Shown in pieces: positions 1-11,121 of a DNA stretch of 64,000 nt (position 1 is its first letter; each line of letters opens with the position of its first letter). Source of the stretch: Streptomyces sp. CB02414 (GTDB taxonomy: Bacteria > Actinomycetota > Actinomycetes > Streptomycetales > Streptomycetaceae); contig NZ_LIPF01000002.1 of assembly GCF_001905385.1 (NCBI RefSeq), forward strand, positions 62,001-126,000, written 5' to 3'. Made by a program: the position numbers and the translations under genes. A model generated the notes under the pieces. That model had not been told where the DNA came from. It ran no database searches and worked only from the letters and a program-made list of their open reading frames with translations.

Positions 1-321
1 GAGTTCCCTCCGCTGCGGGTCGAGCAGTTCTACGTCGACAAGCTGGAGGCGGACTGCGACCGCTTCCTGGCCGAGGTCGAGAAGCTCCGCTCCTTCATCC
101 TGCCCGGCGGCACGCCCGGCGCGGCCCTGCTGCACCAGGCGTGCACGGTGGTCCGGCGGGCCGAGCGCTCGACGTGGGCGGCGCTGGAGGCCCACGGCGA
201 CACGATGAACCCGCTCACCGCGACCTACCTGAACCGCCTCTCCGACCTCCTCTTCATCCTGGCCCGAGTGGCCAACAAGGAGGTCGGGGACGTGCTGTGG
301 GTGCCGGGCGGGGAGCGCTAG
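1..321 (+). CDS. Cob(I)yrinic acid a,c-diamide adenosyltransferase, PduO type (5' end outside window)
   Basis: Only the last 106 codons are present, read in frame 1 from the window edge to the TAG at 319-321. The C-terminal helix bundle is typical of PduO/EutT-type ATP:cob(I)alamin adenosyltransferases, which attach the adenosyl group to corrinoid in coenzyme B12 synthesis or salvage. Recognisable elements are FILPGG, the R-R-AER segment (VVRRAERS) and the closing LNRLSDLLFILAR block that in this family carries ATP- and cobalamin-contacting residues. The stop codon overlaps that of the convergent gene in a shared CTAG. The start and the N-terminal P-loop-like part cannot be judged. Confidence 0.85.
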   Translation, partial: EFPPLRVEQFYVDKLEADCDRFLAEVEKLRSFILPGGTPGAALLHQACTVVRRAERSTWAALEAHGDTMNPLTATYLNRLSDLLFILARVANKEVGDVLWVPGGER

Positions 322-515
322 CCAGCCGTGTGCCGGCGCGCCGACCGGAACAGGCCCCACACGGTCTGCGCGCCGCCGACGCACATCATCACGATGCCGG
401 CCTTCGTCAGGTCGACGACGGGGACGTCCACGTCTCCCGCGAACATCCAGAGGACGAGGCCGGCCACGAAGGTGCCGCCGCCCTCCCACAGCGAACGTTC
501 CGCCAGGCCCTTCAT
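318..515 (-). CDS. Small two-helix membrane protein, unknown function
   Basis: A 65-aa protein beginning MKGLAERSLWEGGG, with two hydrophobic stretches (about residues 14-25 and 38-54) separated by an acidic loop, so probably a two-span inner-membrane protein. Its ATG overlaps the stop of the upstream 196-aa membrane protein by 4 nt, which suggests translational coupling and a shared role. Its stop overlaps the stop of the convergent adenosyltransferase gene. I do not recognise the family. Confidence 0.6.
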   Translation of the reverse strand: MKGLAERSLWEGGGTFVAGLVLWMFAGDVDVPVVDLTKAGIVMMCVGGAQTVWGLFRSARRHTAG

Positions 516-1102
516 CGGCGCGCGCCCTCCCTTTCCTTCACCGTCTCCGACGCGGCCGGGGCAGTGCCCGCCGGGTCCTTCTTCGGCCAGATCAGGTATC
601 CGAGGGCCACCAGGCCGTGGATGGCGAGGACCCGGATCGCCACCCACTGGAAGGCGCGCAGGGACGAGACGTCGCCCTCGTCGCCGACGTACCAGACCGC
701 GCCCTGGAGCAGCGCGCAGGCCACGGCCGCGCCCAGCAGGGTGCGCAGCCACAGCCGGCCCTCGTGGGCCGCCCGCGCCCTGCCGTAGCGCGGGGGTTTG
801 ACCGGCGGCGGGCCGCCGGCCAGGCGGTGGGCGGCGTGGCCGTCGAGCCAGCGGATCGTGTAGTGGCCGTACGCGACCGTGTAGCCGATGTACAGCGCGG
901 CCAGGCCGTGCTCCCAGCCCGGCTCGGCGCCGTTCTTCAGGTCCCATGCCGTCGCGGCGAACAGCACCAGTTCCAGCACCGGCTCGCACAGCAGCAGGAA
1001 CACGCTGGTGCGACGCCACTTCAGCAGGTAGCGGGCGGCCAGCCCGAGGGCCAGCAGGACCCAGAAACCGACCTCGCAGGCGATGATCAACGCGACGACC
1101 AC
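512..1102 (-). CDS. Multi-pass membrane protein, unknown function
   Basis: A 196-aa protein starting with GTG, preceded by GGGAG six bases upstream. About five hydrophobic segments (near residues 1-25, 35-52, 66-80, 117-135 and 148-170) alternate with basic loops (LLKWRR, PPRYGRARAAHEGR), indicating an integral membrane protein. The tail is charged and alanine-rich. It is translationally coupled to the 65-aa membrane protein downstream and divergent from the chiS-like kinase. I cannot assign a function. Confidence 0.7.
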   Translation of the reverse strand: MVVALIIACEVGFWVLLALGLAARYLLKWRRTSVFLLLCEPVLELVLFAATAWDLKNGAEPGWEHGLAALYIGYTVAYGHYTIRWLDGHAAHRLAGGPPPVKPPRYGRARAAHEGRLWLRTLLGAAVACALLQGAVWYVGDEGDVSSLRAFQWVAIRVLAIHGLVALGYLIWPKKDPAGTAPAASETVKEREGARR

Positions 1103-1254
1103 GACGCACTCCCTTCCTTCACCCTTCCAGGCTGCCGCCGGAAGCCGCCGCGTTCGTCGTCGCCGGGGGCGAACCTCCGGTACATCGAAAGATGCAGCGC
1201 GGGACCGTTCCGCGGGATCAGGCGCGCGGCGCGCGAGCCGTGTTGGATGGTGAC

Positions 1255-2451
1255 ATGGCCGTACGACTCCCCCGCCCGCACCGCATCGACGTGTACGCCG
1301 CGTCGGCGGGGCTGCTGGGCGGGCTGCTGCTGTGGGGCATCGGCCTGGGCGTGCGGCCCGCCGACGATCCGATCGTGCTGTTCGACGGCCGCTGGCCGCT
1401 GCTGGTCCCGCTCGCCGTCATGGCGGGCTGCGAGCTGCTGCGCCGGGCCGCGCCGCGCACGGGCCTGCTGATCGGTACCGCGGCGCTGATCGGGGACACG
1501 GTCACGCAGGGCAGCCTGGTCATGCTGATCATGTACTCCGACCTGATGTACGCCGCCGTGCTGTACGGCAAGCCCGCCTCGGCCCGCCGCATCCCGTGGA
1601 TCACCGGGCTGGTCACCGTGACCGCGACGATCGTGCCGTTCGCCGTGTGGCGGGTGCCCGAGGCCCTGCTGATCGGTGTCGTCGTCGGGGTGGTGTCGTT
1701 CGCGCCCGCCTCCACCGGGCTGATCGTGCGCAACCACCGCGAGGCCGCCAACGCCGCCCTGCTGCGTGCCGAGCAGACCGCGCTGCTCGCGGAGATGGAC
1801 CGGGTGCAGGCGGTGACCGCCGAGCGTGCCCGGATGGCCCGCGAGCTGCACGACATGGTCGCCAACCACCTTTCCGCGATCGCCATCCACTCCACGGCCG
1901 CGCTCTCCCTCGACGACCCGGCGACCACCCGGCAGGCGCTCGGCGTGATCCGCGAGAACAGCGTCGAGGGGCTGGCCGAGATGCGGCGGCTGATCGGCAT
2001 CCTGCGGGACGACGGCGCCGGCACCGAGCCGGCCGCCGCCCCCACCCTCGACGGTCTCGGCGCGCTGGTCGACGGCGCCCGCGCCAACGGCCTCGACGTC
2101 ACCCTGGAGTCGGCGCACGGCGAGGGGCTGCCCGCACCGGTCGAGCTGGCCGCGTACCGGATCGTGCAGGAGTCCCTCACCAACGCCCTCAAGCACGCGG
2201 CGCCGGGGACGGTGCGCGTCGGGCTCACCCGGTACGACGGGGCCCTGCACGTCCGGGTGACCAGCCCGTACGGCGACCGGGACACCCCGCGCGCCCCCGG
2301 CTCGGGTGCCGGTCTGGTCGGCATGCGGGAGCGGGCCGCGCTGCTGCACGGCACCTTCGAGGCCGGGCCGGTCGCGGACCCCGAGTCGGCGGGCGGCAAG
2401 ATCTGGGCCGTACGCGCCGAACTGCCCCTGAACGAAGGAGACCCCGCATGA
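1255..2451 (+). CDS. chiS: Two-component sensor histidine kinase, ChiS-like
   Basis: A 398-aa NarL/LuxR-partner type kinase (HisKA_3 family). The N-terminal third has several membrane segments (about residues 15-150). The phosphoacceptor motif ARELHDMVANHLSAIAIH follows, with His199 predicted as the phosphorylated residue, and a C-terminal HATPase domain ends in GAGLVGMRERAALL. The stop overlaps the start of the response regulator by 4 nt (ATGA). The pair sits directly upstream of a chitinase gene in the same orientation, the arrangement described for chiS-chiR-chiC in streptomycetes, so chitin or oligosaccharide sensing is inferred from context. ATG 1255 was chosen; an in-frame GTG at 1240 is the alternative, and neither has a strong ribosome-binding site. 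Confidence 0.85.
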   Translation: MAVRLPRPHRIDVYAASAGLLGGLLLWGIGLGVRPADDPIVLFDGRWPLLVPLAVMAGCELLRRAAPRTGLLIGTAALIGDTVTQGSLVMLIMYSDLMYAAVLYGKPASARRIPWITGLVTVTATIVPFAVWRVPEALLIGVVVGVVSFAPASTGLIVRNHREAANAALLRAEQTALLAEMDRVQAVTAERARMARELHDMVANHLSAIAIHSTAALSLDDPATTRQALGVIRENSVEGLAEMRRLIGILRDDGAGTEPAAAPTLDGLGALVDGARANGLDVTLESAHGEGLPAPVELAAYRIVQESLTNALKHAAPGTVRVGLTRYDGALHVRVTSPYGDRDTPRAPGSGAGLVGMRERAALLHGTFEAGPVADPESAGGKIWAVRAELPLNEGDPA

Positions 2452-3089
2452 TCCGCGTCCTCGTCGCCGAGGACCAGTCCGCCGTACGCGCCGGACTGGT
2501 GCTCATCCTCGGCAGCGCGCCGGACATCGAGGTGGCCGGGGAGGCCGCCGACGGGGAGCAGGCGGTGGAACTGGCCCGGGAGCTGCGGCCGGACCTGGTG
2601 CTGATGGACGTTCAGATGCCGCGGCTGGACGGGGTGTCGGCGACCCGGCGGGTGGTCGACGAGGGGCTCGCCGACGTGCTGGTGCTGACCACCTTCGACC
2701 TGGACGAGTACGTGTTCGGGGCGCTGAGGGCGGGGGCGGCCGGATTCCTGCTGAAGAACACCGAGGCGAAGGACCTCCTCGCGGCCGTGCGCACGGTGGC
2801 GGGCGGCGAGGGGATCGTCGCCCCGGCCGTCACCCGGCGGCTGATCGCCGAGTTCGCCGCGAAGCCGGTGCGGGAGCCGGCCGCGGAACCGGCGGCACTG
2901 GAGGAGCTGACGCGGCGCGAGCGCGAGGTGCTGTCCTGCCTCGGTGAGGGGCTGTCCAACGCCGCGATCGCCGAGCGGCTGGAGATGGCCGAGGCGACGG
3001 TGAAGACGCACGTCAGCCGCCTGCTGGGGAAGCTGGGATTGCGCAGCCGGGTGCAAGCCGCGGTGCTGGCGCAGGAGTTGGGGATCTAG
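2448..3089 (+). CDS. chiR: Two-component response regulator, NarL/LuxR family, ChiR-like
   Basis: A 213-aa protein with an N-terminal receiver domain (about residues 1-120), phosphoacceptor Asp54 in LVLMDVQMPRLDG and the conserved Lys in FLLKN. The C-terminal LuxR-type helix-turn-helix (about 145-208) contains LTRREREVLSCLGEGLSN and ATVKTHVSRLLGKLGL. It overlaps the kinase stop by 4 nt. By position it is the likely regulator of the downstream chitinase, probably binding near the direct repeats before that gene; the binding itself is inferred, not shown. Confidence 0.87.
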   Translation: MIRVLVAEDQSAVRAGLVLILGSAPDIEVAGEAADGEQAVELARELRPDLVLMDVQMPRLDGVSATRRVVDEGLADVLVLTTFDLDEYVFGALRAGAAGFLLKNTEAKDLLAAVRTVAGGEGIVAPAVTRRLIAEFAAKPVREPAAEPAALEELTRREREVLSCLGEGLSNAAIAERLEMAEATVKTHVSRLLGKLGLRSRVQAAVLAQELGI

Positions 3090-3117
3090 TTCGTCCCTCA
3101 ACGACGCTACTGCCCAG

Positions 3118-3159
3118 TGGTCCAGACCTATTGACCTATGGTCCAGACCTTTCTATTCT
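3118..3159 (+). promoter_or_regulatory. Chitinase promoter with two 12-bp direct repeats
   Basis: TGGTCCAGACCT occurs at 3118-3129 and again at 3139-3150, a 21-bp period (two helical turns). Between and over the repeats lies a sigma-70-like promoter: -35 TTGACC (3131-3136), 17-bp spacer, -10 TATTCT (3154-3159). Direct repeats of this type overlap many Streptomyces chitinase promoters and resemble the dre site (TGGTCTAGACCA) of the GntR repressor DasR, so N-acetylglucosamine/chitin control is expected. Which protein binds here (DasR, ChiR or both) is not visible. Confidence 0.85.
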
Positions 3160-3223
3160 CGCGGCACTGCGGGCATGAGGCTCAGTCATGCCCACAACAA
3201 CATCCCCACATAAGGAGGCGCAC

Positions 3224-5047
3224 ATGCGCTTCAGACACAAAGCCGCGGCACTCGCAGCGACCCTGGCGCTTCCCCTCGCCGGGCTGGTCGGGCTCGCGAG
3301 TCCGGCGCAGGCGGCCACGAGCGCGACGGCCACCTTCGCCAAGACCTCGGACTGGGGCAGCGGCTTCGGCGGCAAGTGGACGGTGAAGAACACCGGCACC
3401 ACCACCATCGACTCCTGGACCGTCGAGTGGGACTTCCCCTCCGGCACCAAGGTCACCTCCGCCTGGGACGCCACCGTCACCAACTCCGGTGACCACTGGA
3501 CCGCCAAGAACGTCGGCTGGAACGGCACCCTCGCCCCCGGGGCGACCGTCTCCTTCGGCTTCAACGGCAGCGGCCCCGGCTCCCCCTCCAACTGCAAGCT
3601 CAACGGCGGCAGCTGCGACGGAACCTCCGTACCCGGCGACGAGGCCCCCTCCGCGCCCGGCACGCCCACCGCCTCGGACATCACCGACACCTCGGTGAAA
3701 CTGTCCTGGTCGGCGGCGACGGACGACAAGGGCGTCAAGAACTACGACGTCCTGCGCGACGGCGCCAAGGTCGCCACCGTGACGGGCACCTCGTACACGG
3801 ACAACGGCCTCACCAAGGGCACCGACTACTCGTACAGCGTCCAGGCCCGCGACACCGCCGACCAGACCGGTCCGGTGAGCGGCGCGGTGAAGGTCACCAC
3901 CACCGGTGACGGCGGCCCGCAGCCGCAGCCGGGCGAAGAGGTCAAGCTCGGCTACTTCACCAACTGGGGCGTCTACGGGCGCAACTACCACATCAAGAAC
4001 CTGGTCACCTCCGGCTCCGCCGAGAAGATCACGCACATCAACTACGCCTTCGGCAACGTCCAGGGCGGCAAGTGCACGATCGGTGACGCCTACGCCGACT
4101 ACGACAAGGCCTACACGGCCGACCAGTCCGTCGACGGCGTCGCCGACACCTGGGACCAGCCGCTGCGCGGCAACTTCAACCAGCTGCGCAAGCTGAAGGA
4201 GATGTACCCGCACATCAAGGTGCTGTGGTCCTTCGGCGGCTGGACCTGGTCCGGCGGCTTCCCCGACGCCGTGAAGAACCCGGCCGCCTTCGCGAAGTCC
4301 TGCCACGACCTGGTCGAGGACCCGCGCTGGGCCGACGTCTTCGACGGCATCGACCTGGACTGGGAGTACCCGAACGCCTGCGGTCTCAGCTGCGACGAGA
4401 CCAGCGCCCCCAACGCCTTCAGCACCATGATGAAGGCCATGCGGGCCGAGTTCGGCGACGACCTGGTCACCGCGGCCACCACCGCCGACGCCACCGACGG
4501 CGGCAAGATAGAGGCCGCCGACTACGGCGCCGCCGCGCAGTACATCGACTGGTACAACGTGATGACGTACGACTTCTTCGGCGCCTGGGCGAAGAACGGC
4601 CCGACCGCTCCGCACTCGCCGCTGACCTCGTACGACGGTATCCCGCAGCAGGGCTTCAACTCCGCCGAGGCGATCGCGAAGTTCAAGGCAACGGGCGTGC
4701 CGGCCGACAAGCTGCTCCTCGGCATCGGCTTCTACGGCCGTGGCTGGACCGGCGTCACCCAGTCCGCGCCCGGCGGCACGGCGACCGGCCCGGCGGCCGG
4801 CACCTACGAGTCGGGCATCGAGGACTACAAGGTCCTCAAGAACAGCTGCCCGGCCACCGGCACCGTCGCGGGCACCGCGTACGCGCACTGCGGCAGCAAC
4901 TGGTGGTCCTACGACACCCCGGCCACCGTCAAGTCCAAGATGGACTGGGCCGAGCAGCAGGGCCTGGGCGGTGCCTTCTTCTGGGAGTTCAGCGGTGACA
5001 CCGCCGACGGCGAGCTGGTGAGCGCCATCGACAGCGGTCTGAAGTAG
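3224..5047 (+). CDS. chiC: Secreted chitinase, CBM2-FnIII-GH18
   Basis: A 607-aa family 18 chitinase that cleaves beta-1,4 bonds in chitin outside the cell. A signal peptide of about 30 residues ends SPAQA|AT. A family 2 carbohydrate-binding module follows (about 31-133, two Cys), then a fibronectin type III domain (about 141-228) and the GH18 barrel (about 241-607). The catalytic motif DGIDLDWE gives Glu381 as proton donor with Asp379. The ATG at 3224 is preceded by AAGGAGG (3212-3218); an upstream in-frame ATG at 3188 would spoil the signal peptide. Layout and position next to chiS/chiR match the described ChiC/Chi63 group. Confidence 0.95.
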   Translation: MRFRHKAAALAATLALPLAGLVGLASPAQAATSATATFAKTSDWGSGFGGKWTVKNTGTTTIDSWTVEWDFPSGTKVTSAWDATVTNSGDHWTAKNVGWNGTLAPGATVSFGFNGSGPGSPSNCKLNGGSCDGTSVPGDEAPSAPGTPTASDITDTSVKLSWSAATDDKGVKNYDVLRDGAKVATVTGTSYTDNGLTKGTDYSYSVQARDTADQTGPVSGAVKVTTTGDGGPQPQPGEEVKLGYFTNWGVYGRNYHIKNLVTSGSAEKITHINYAFGNVQGGKCTIGDAYADYDKAYTADQSVDGVADTWDQPLRGNFNQLRKLKEMYPHIKVLWSFGGWTWSGGFPDAVKNPAAFAKSCHDLVEDPRWADVFDGIDLDWEYPNACGLSCDETSAPNAFSTMMKAMRAEFGDDLVTAATTADATDGGKIEAADYGAAAQYIDWYNVMTYDFFGAWAKNGPTAPHSPLTSYDGIPQQGFNSAEAIAKFKATGVPADKLLLGIGFYGRGWTGVTQSAPGGTATGPAAGTYESGIEDYKVLKNSCPATGTVAGTAYAHCGSNWWSYDTPATVKSKMDWAEQQGLGGAFFWEFSGDTADGELVSAIDSGLK

Positions 5048-5063
5048 TACCTGAAAGAGTCAC

Positions 5064-5510
5064 CTAAGCGACGTTGACGCGCTGACCGGGCGGGGCTGCT
5101 TCCAGCCACGCGAGGAATCCGGTCAGCGCGTCTTCGCTCATCGCCAGTTCGAGCCGGGTGCCGCGATGGAGACAGGCGAGCACCACGGCGTCCGAGAGCA
5201 ACGCCAGCTCCTCCTCCCCCTCGGGCAGCCGGCGGCCGGCCACTTCGATGGCCGAGCGCTCCAGTACCCGGCGCGGGCGGGGCGAGTACGAGAAGACGCG
5301 GTACCACTCGACCCGGTCGCCGTTGTAGCGGGCCACTCCGTAGGCCCAGCCCTTGCCGCCGGTGTCGCCCTCCTTGGGGGCGTCCCAGCGCAGGGAGCAG
5401 TCGAAGGTGCCGCCCGAGCGCTGGATCAGCCGGCGGCGCAGACCGAAGACGAAGAGCCCGATCACCACCAGGGCCACCACGATTCCGCACACAGTCAGAG
5501 CGAGGGCCAT
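5064..5510 (-). CDS. DUF2550 membrane-anchored protein
   Basis: A 148-aa protein with one N-terminal transmembrane helix (about residues 5-26, ending GLRRRL) and a soluble domain opening with GGTFDCSLRW and containing WYRVFSYSPRP. These features are typical of the actinobacterial DUF2550 family, usually found immediately after the ATP synthase operon, as here. ATG 5510 is preferred because AGGAGG lies nine bases upstream; a GTG two codons earlier is only three bases from it. The function is unknown. A strong hairpin separates it from atpC, so it may have its own promoter or depend on readthrough. Confidence 0.8.
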   Translation of the reverse strand: MALALTVCGIVVALVVIGLFVFGLRRRLIQRSGGTFDCSLRWDAPKEGDTGGKGWAYGVARYNGDRVEWYRVFSYSPRPRRVLERSAIEVAGRRLPEGEEELALLSDAVVLACLHRGTRLELAMSEDALTGFLAWLEAAPPGQRVNVA

Positions 5511-5566
5511 CGACACCGACCTCCTCGTCTCCTAGGTAACGGAACGGAAAAAACACCCGGATCTGC

Positions 5567-5614
5567 CTCAGCCGCGGCCGGGTCCGGATCGCTCCGGTCC
5601 CAGCCGCGGCTGAG
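5567..5614 (-). terminator. Hairpin terminator at the end of the ATP synthase operon
   Basis: Perfect 12-bp inverted repeat: CTCAGCCGCGGC (5567-5578) and GCCGCGGCTGAG (5603-5614), with a smaller CCGGA/TCCGG stem inside the loop. It starts 39 bases after the atpC stop. A run of six T on the minus strand follows about 14 bases beyond the stem, further than in a classical intrinsic terminator. Confidence 0.7.
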
Positions 5615-5652
5615 TGACGTCATGGCACGACGTTATCGCACAGTGCTGTGGA

Positions 5653-6027
5653 TCAGCGTCCCGCCGCCGCGCGCAGACGGACGTCCGCGCGACGCTCGGC
5701 GTGGGCGTCGCCCTCCGCCTTCGCGCGCTCGAGCTCCCGCTCCGCGCGCTGGACGTCGATCTCGTCCGACAGCTCGGCGATCTCGGCCAGCAGGGAGAGC
5801 TTGTTGTCGGCGAACGAGATGAAACCGCCGTGCACCGCAGCGACGACCGTCCCACCGTCACTCGTACGGATGGTCACCGGGCCCGACTCCAGCACACCGA
5901 GCAGCGGCTGGTGACCGGGCATGACGCCGATGTCGCCGGACGTGGTGCGCGCGACGACCAGGGAGGCCTCGCCGGACCAGACCTCTCGGTCGGCCGCGAC
6001 CAGCGCGACGTGCAGATCAGCAGCCAA
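5653..6027 (-). CDS. atpC: ATP synthase F1 subunit epsilon
   Basis: A 124-aa central-stalk subunit of F1. The N-terminal beta-sandwich includes GDIGVMPGHQPLLGVL and GGFISFADNKLSLLAE, followed by a C-terminal helical hairpin rich in Glu/Arg (about 90-124). I chose the TTG start at 6027-6025: it has GAGGAG six bases upstream and gives the usual length. An upstream in-frame start would add seven residues (MVTRGAT). It is the last gene of the atp operon, 130 bases after atpD with a GC-rich hairpin between. Confidence 0.92.
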   Translation of the reverse strand: MAADLHVALVAADREVWSGEASLVVARTTSGDIGVMPGHQPLLGVLESGPVTIRTSDGGTVVAAVHGGFISFADNKLSLLAEIAELSDEIDVQRAERELERAKAEGDAHAERRADVRLRAAAGR

Positions 6028-6092
6028 GGTGGCTCCTCGGGTCACCACCCGGCCGGTCAGCCGGGTGTTGGTTACAAGTCTAAGGGGCGTGA

Positions 6093-6123
6093 CGGAGGGG
6101 GCGGGACGTGCCCGCCCCCTCCG
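6093..6123 (-). other. GC-rich stem-loop between atpD and atpC
   Basis: Perfect 13-bp inverted repeat (arms 6093-6105 and 6111-6123) with a 5-base loop, lying 34 bases after the atpD stop and 66 bases before the atpC start. No T-run follows, so it is more likely an mRNA stability or partial attenuation element within the operon than a full terminator. Confidence 0.6.
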
Positions 6124-6157
6124 GTGTGAGCCCGGGGGCTCACGATGAGCACGGGGC

Positions 6158-8511
<2,354 letters not shown>

Positions 8512-8532
8512 GAGTCAGGTCCCTTCCTTACG

Positions 8533-10122
8533 TCACTTGGCGGCGGACGGGGCGTCCTCGCCGAGCAGCTTGCCGTCCGAGGTCTCGAACTGCTTCTTGA
8601 ACGACGCGATCGCCTCGGCGACGGCCTGCAGGGTGTCGTCCGACATCTTGCCGCCCTCGCGGATGGAGGTCATGAGGCCCTGCTCCTGACGGTGCAGGTA
8701 CTCCAGCAGCTCCTTCTCGAAGCGGCGGATGTCGGCGACCGGCACCTCGTCCATCTTGCCGGTGGTGCCGGCCCAGACGGAGACGACCTGGTCCTCGGTG
8801 GCCATCGGCTGGTACTGGTCCTGCTTCAGCAGCTCGACCATGCGCTGACCGCGCTCCAGCTGCGACTTCGACGCGGCGTCCAGGTCGGAACCGAAGGCGG
8901 CGAACGCCTCCAGCTCACGGAACTGGGCGAGGTCCACGCGGAGCCGGCCGGAGACCTGCTTCATGGCCTTGTGCTGGGCGGAGCCACCGACGCGGGAGAC
9001 CGAGATACCGACGTTCAGGGCCGGACGCTGGCCGGCGTTGAACAGGTCGGACTCCAGGAAGCACTGGCCGTCGGTGATGGAGATGACGTTGGTCGGGATG
9101 AACGCCGACACGTCGTTGGCCTTGGTCTCGACGATCGGGAGACCCGTCATCGAACCGGCGCCCTCGGCGTCGGAGAGCTTCGCGCAGCGCTCCAGCAGAC
9201 GGGAGTGCAGGTAGAAGACGTCACCCGGGTAGGCCTCGCGGCCCGGCGGGCGGCGCAGCAGCAGCGACACGGCGCGGTAGGCGTCGGCCTGCTTCGACAG
9301 GTCGTCGAAGATGATCAGGACGTGCTTGCCCTCGTACATCCACTGCTGGCCGATGGCCGAGCCGGTGTACGGCGCCAGGTACTTGAAGCCGGCCGGGTCG
9401 GACGCCGGGGCGGCCACGATGGTCGTGTACTCCAGCGCGCCGTTCTCCTCCAGCGCGCGGCGGACCGACGCGATGGTGGAGCCCTTCTGGCCGACGGCGA
9501 CGTAGATGCAGCGGACCTGCTTGTTCGGGTCGCCGGTGCGCCAGTTGTCACGCTGGTTGATGATCGTGTCGACGGCCAGGGCGGTCTTGCCGGTCTGGCG
9601 GTCGCCGATGACCAGCTGGCGCTGGCCGCGGCCGATCGGGGTCATGGCGTCGACGGCCTTGTAGCCCGTCTCCATCGGCTCGTGCACCGACTTGCGCTGC
9701 ATGACCGTGGGGGCCTGCAGCTCGAGGGCACGGCGGCCCTCGGTCTCGATCTCGCCGAGGCCGTCGATCGGGTTGCCGAGGGGGTCGACGACGCGGCCGA
9801 GGTAGCCCTCGCCCACGGCGACCGACAGGACCTCGCCGGTGCGGGTGACCGGCTGGCCCTCCTCGATGCCGCTGAACTCACCGAGGACGACGCAACCGAT
9901 CTCGCGCTCCTCGAGGTTGAGGGCGAGGCCGAGGGTGCCGTCCTCGAACTTCAGCAGTTCGTTGGCCATGGCCGAGGGCAGGCCCTCGACCTTCGCGATG
10001 CCGTCGCCGGCAAGGGTGACCGTACCGACCTCCTCGCGCGAGGCCGCGTCCGGCTTGTACGACTGGACGAAGTTCTCCAGTGCGTCCCGGATCTCCTCCG
10101 GCCGGATCGTGAGCTCCGCCAT
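8533..10122 (-). CDS. atpA: ATP synthase F1 subunit alpha
   Basis: A 529-aa regulatory F1 subunit with Walker A GDRQTGKT, the typical opening [19 protein letters not shown] and the conserved [18 protein letters not shown]. The start at 10122 was chosen because it gives the family's N-terminus; an open frame continues 34 codons upstream without sequence similarity. It is separated from atpH by 183 bases, the longest gap inside the F1 part of the operon, holding a 13-bp tandem repeat. Confidence 0.97.
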   Translation of the reverse strand: MAELTIRPEEIRDALENFVQSYKPDAASREEVGTVTLAGDGIAKVEGLPSAMANELLKFEDGTLGLALNLEEREIGCVVLGEFSGIEEGQPVTRTGEVLSVAVGEGYLGRVVDPLGNPIDGLGEIETEGRRALELQAPTVMQRKSVHEPMETGYKAVDAMTPIGRGQRQLVIGDRQTGKTALAVDTIINQRDNWRTGDPNKQVRCIYVAVGQKGSTIASVRRALEENGALEYTTIVAAPASDPAGFKYLAPYTGSAIGQQWMYEGKHVLIIFDDLSKQADAYRAVSLLLRRPPGREAYPGDVFYLHSRLLERCAKLSDAEGAGSMTGLPIVETKANDVSAFIPTNVISITDGQCFLESDLFNAGQRPALNVGISVSRVGGSAQHKAMKQVSGRLRVDLAQFRELEAFAAFGSDLDAASKSQLERGQRMVELLKQDQYQPMATEDQVVSVWAGTTGKMDEVPVADIRRFEKELLEYLHRQEQGLMTSIREGGKMSDDTLQAVAEAIASFKKQFETSDGKLLGEDAPSAAK

Positions 10123-10270
10123 CTGAGTTCCCTGCTCTCCTTGTTGGGCCCGAAGTTTCACTTGGGGGGTATTCCACGAGTCGGGACTCCCCCCAATGAG
10201 AGGTGAATCCTCTGCACGGCCCAACCAGGGCCGTCGTAAGTACGTACTGCTACTGCTCTACTGCTTGTTG

Positions 10271-10296
10271 TGCTGTTGTCGCGTGCTGTTGTCGCG
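10271..10296. repeat. 13-bp perfect tandem repeat in the atpH-atpA spacer
   Basis: TGCTGTTGTCGCG occurs twice back to back (10271-10283, 10284-10296). It sits in a 183-base spacer that on the minus (mRNA) strand is rich in CAACAGC/GCAGTA-like units and poor in structure compared with the rest of the operon. Function unknown; it could simply be replication slippage. Confidence 0.7.
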
Positions 10297-10305
10297 CTGG
10301 AAGCG

Positions 10306-11121
10306 TCAGCTCGCCATCCGGCGGCCAGCGTCCTCCAGGCGGTCCGCGATGGAGCCGTTGATGACCTCGTCACCGACCTGCACCCGGATCCCGCCGAGGA
10401 CCTCGGGGTCCACGTCGAGGTTGAGGTGCATCGGACGGCCGTAGACCTTCGCGAGGGCCGCGCCGAGGCGCTGCTTCTGCGTGTCGCTCAGCGGCACCGC
10501 CGAGGTGACGACGGCGACCATCCGGTCCCGCCGGTCGGCGGCGAGCTTGGACAGGGACTCGAGTCCCGACTCCAGGCTACGTCCCCGCGGCGCGGTGACA
10601 AGGCGCGTCACCAGTCGCTCGGTGGTCTGCTCCGCCCGGCCGCCGAGCAGGCCGCGCAGCAGCTCGCCCTTGGCCGCGGTGGTGGCCGAGCGGTTGGTCA
10701 GCGCCGCGCGCAGCTCGGTGTTCGAGGCGACGATCCGGCCGAACCGGAACAGCTCGTCCTCGACGCTGTCGAGCCGGCCCCGCTTCTGGGCGGCGGTGAG
10801 GTCGGCGGTGTTCGCCAGCTCCTCCAGGGCGTCCACCAGGTCGCGCGACTGCGACCAGCGGGAGCGCACCATGCCGGCCACCACGTCGGCGGTCGTACCG
10901 CTGACCTGGGTGCCGAGGAGGCGCTGGGCGAGTTCGGCCTTGGCCTCGCCGGCCTGCGCCGGGTCGGTCAGGACCCGACGCAGCGACACCTCGCGGTGGA
11001 GCAGCGCGGTGACGGCGGCCAGCTCGTCGGCGAGCGAGCCGGCGTCCACGGACGTGGAGTCCGTCAGCGCGTCGAGACGCTCGCGTGCGGCAGCCAGGGC
11101 CTCGCGGCTCGCTCCGTTCAT
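10306..11121 (-). CDS. atpH: ATP synthase F1 subunit delta
   Basis: A 271-aa delta/OSCP subunit joining F1 to the peripheral stalk. It is longer than the roughly 180-aa proteobacterial form, as usual in actinobacteria. The C-terminal part (VVTSAVPLSDTQKQRLGAALAKVYG, VLGGIRVQVGDEVINGSIADRL) is the conserved OSCP motif. It overlaps the atpF stop by 4 nt. Confidence 0.95.
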   Translation of the reverse strand: MNGASREALAAARERLDALTDSTSVDAGSLADELAAVTALLHREVSLRRVLTDPAQAGEAKAELAQRLLGTQVSGTTADVVAGMVRSRWSQSRDLVDALEELANTADLTAAQKRGRLDSVEDELFRFGRIVASNTELRAALTNRSATTAAKGELLRGLLGGRAEQTTERLVTRLVTAPRGRSLESGLESLSKLAADRRDRMVAVVTSAVPLSDTQKQRLGAALAKVYGRPMHLNLDVDPEVLGGIRVQVGDEVINGSIADRLEDAGRRMAS

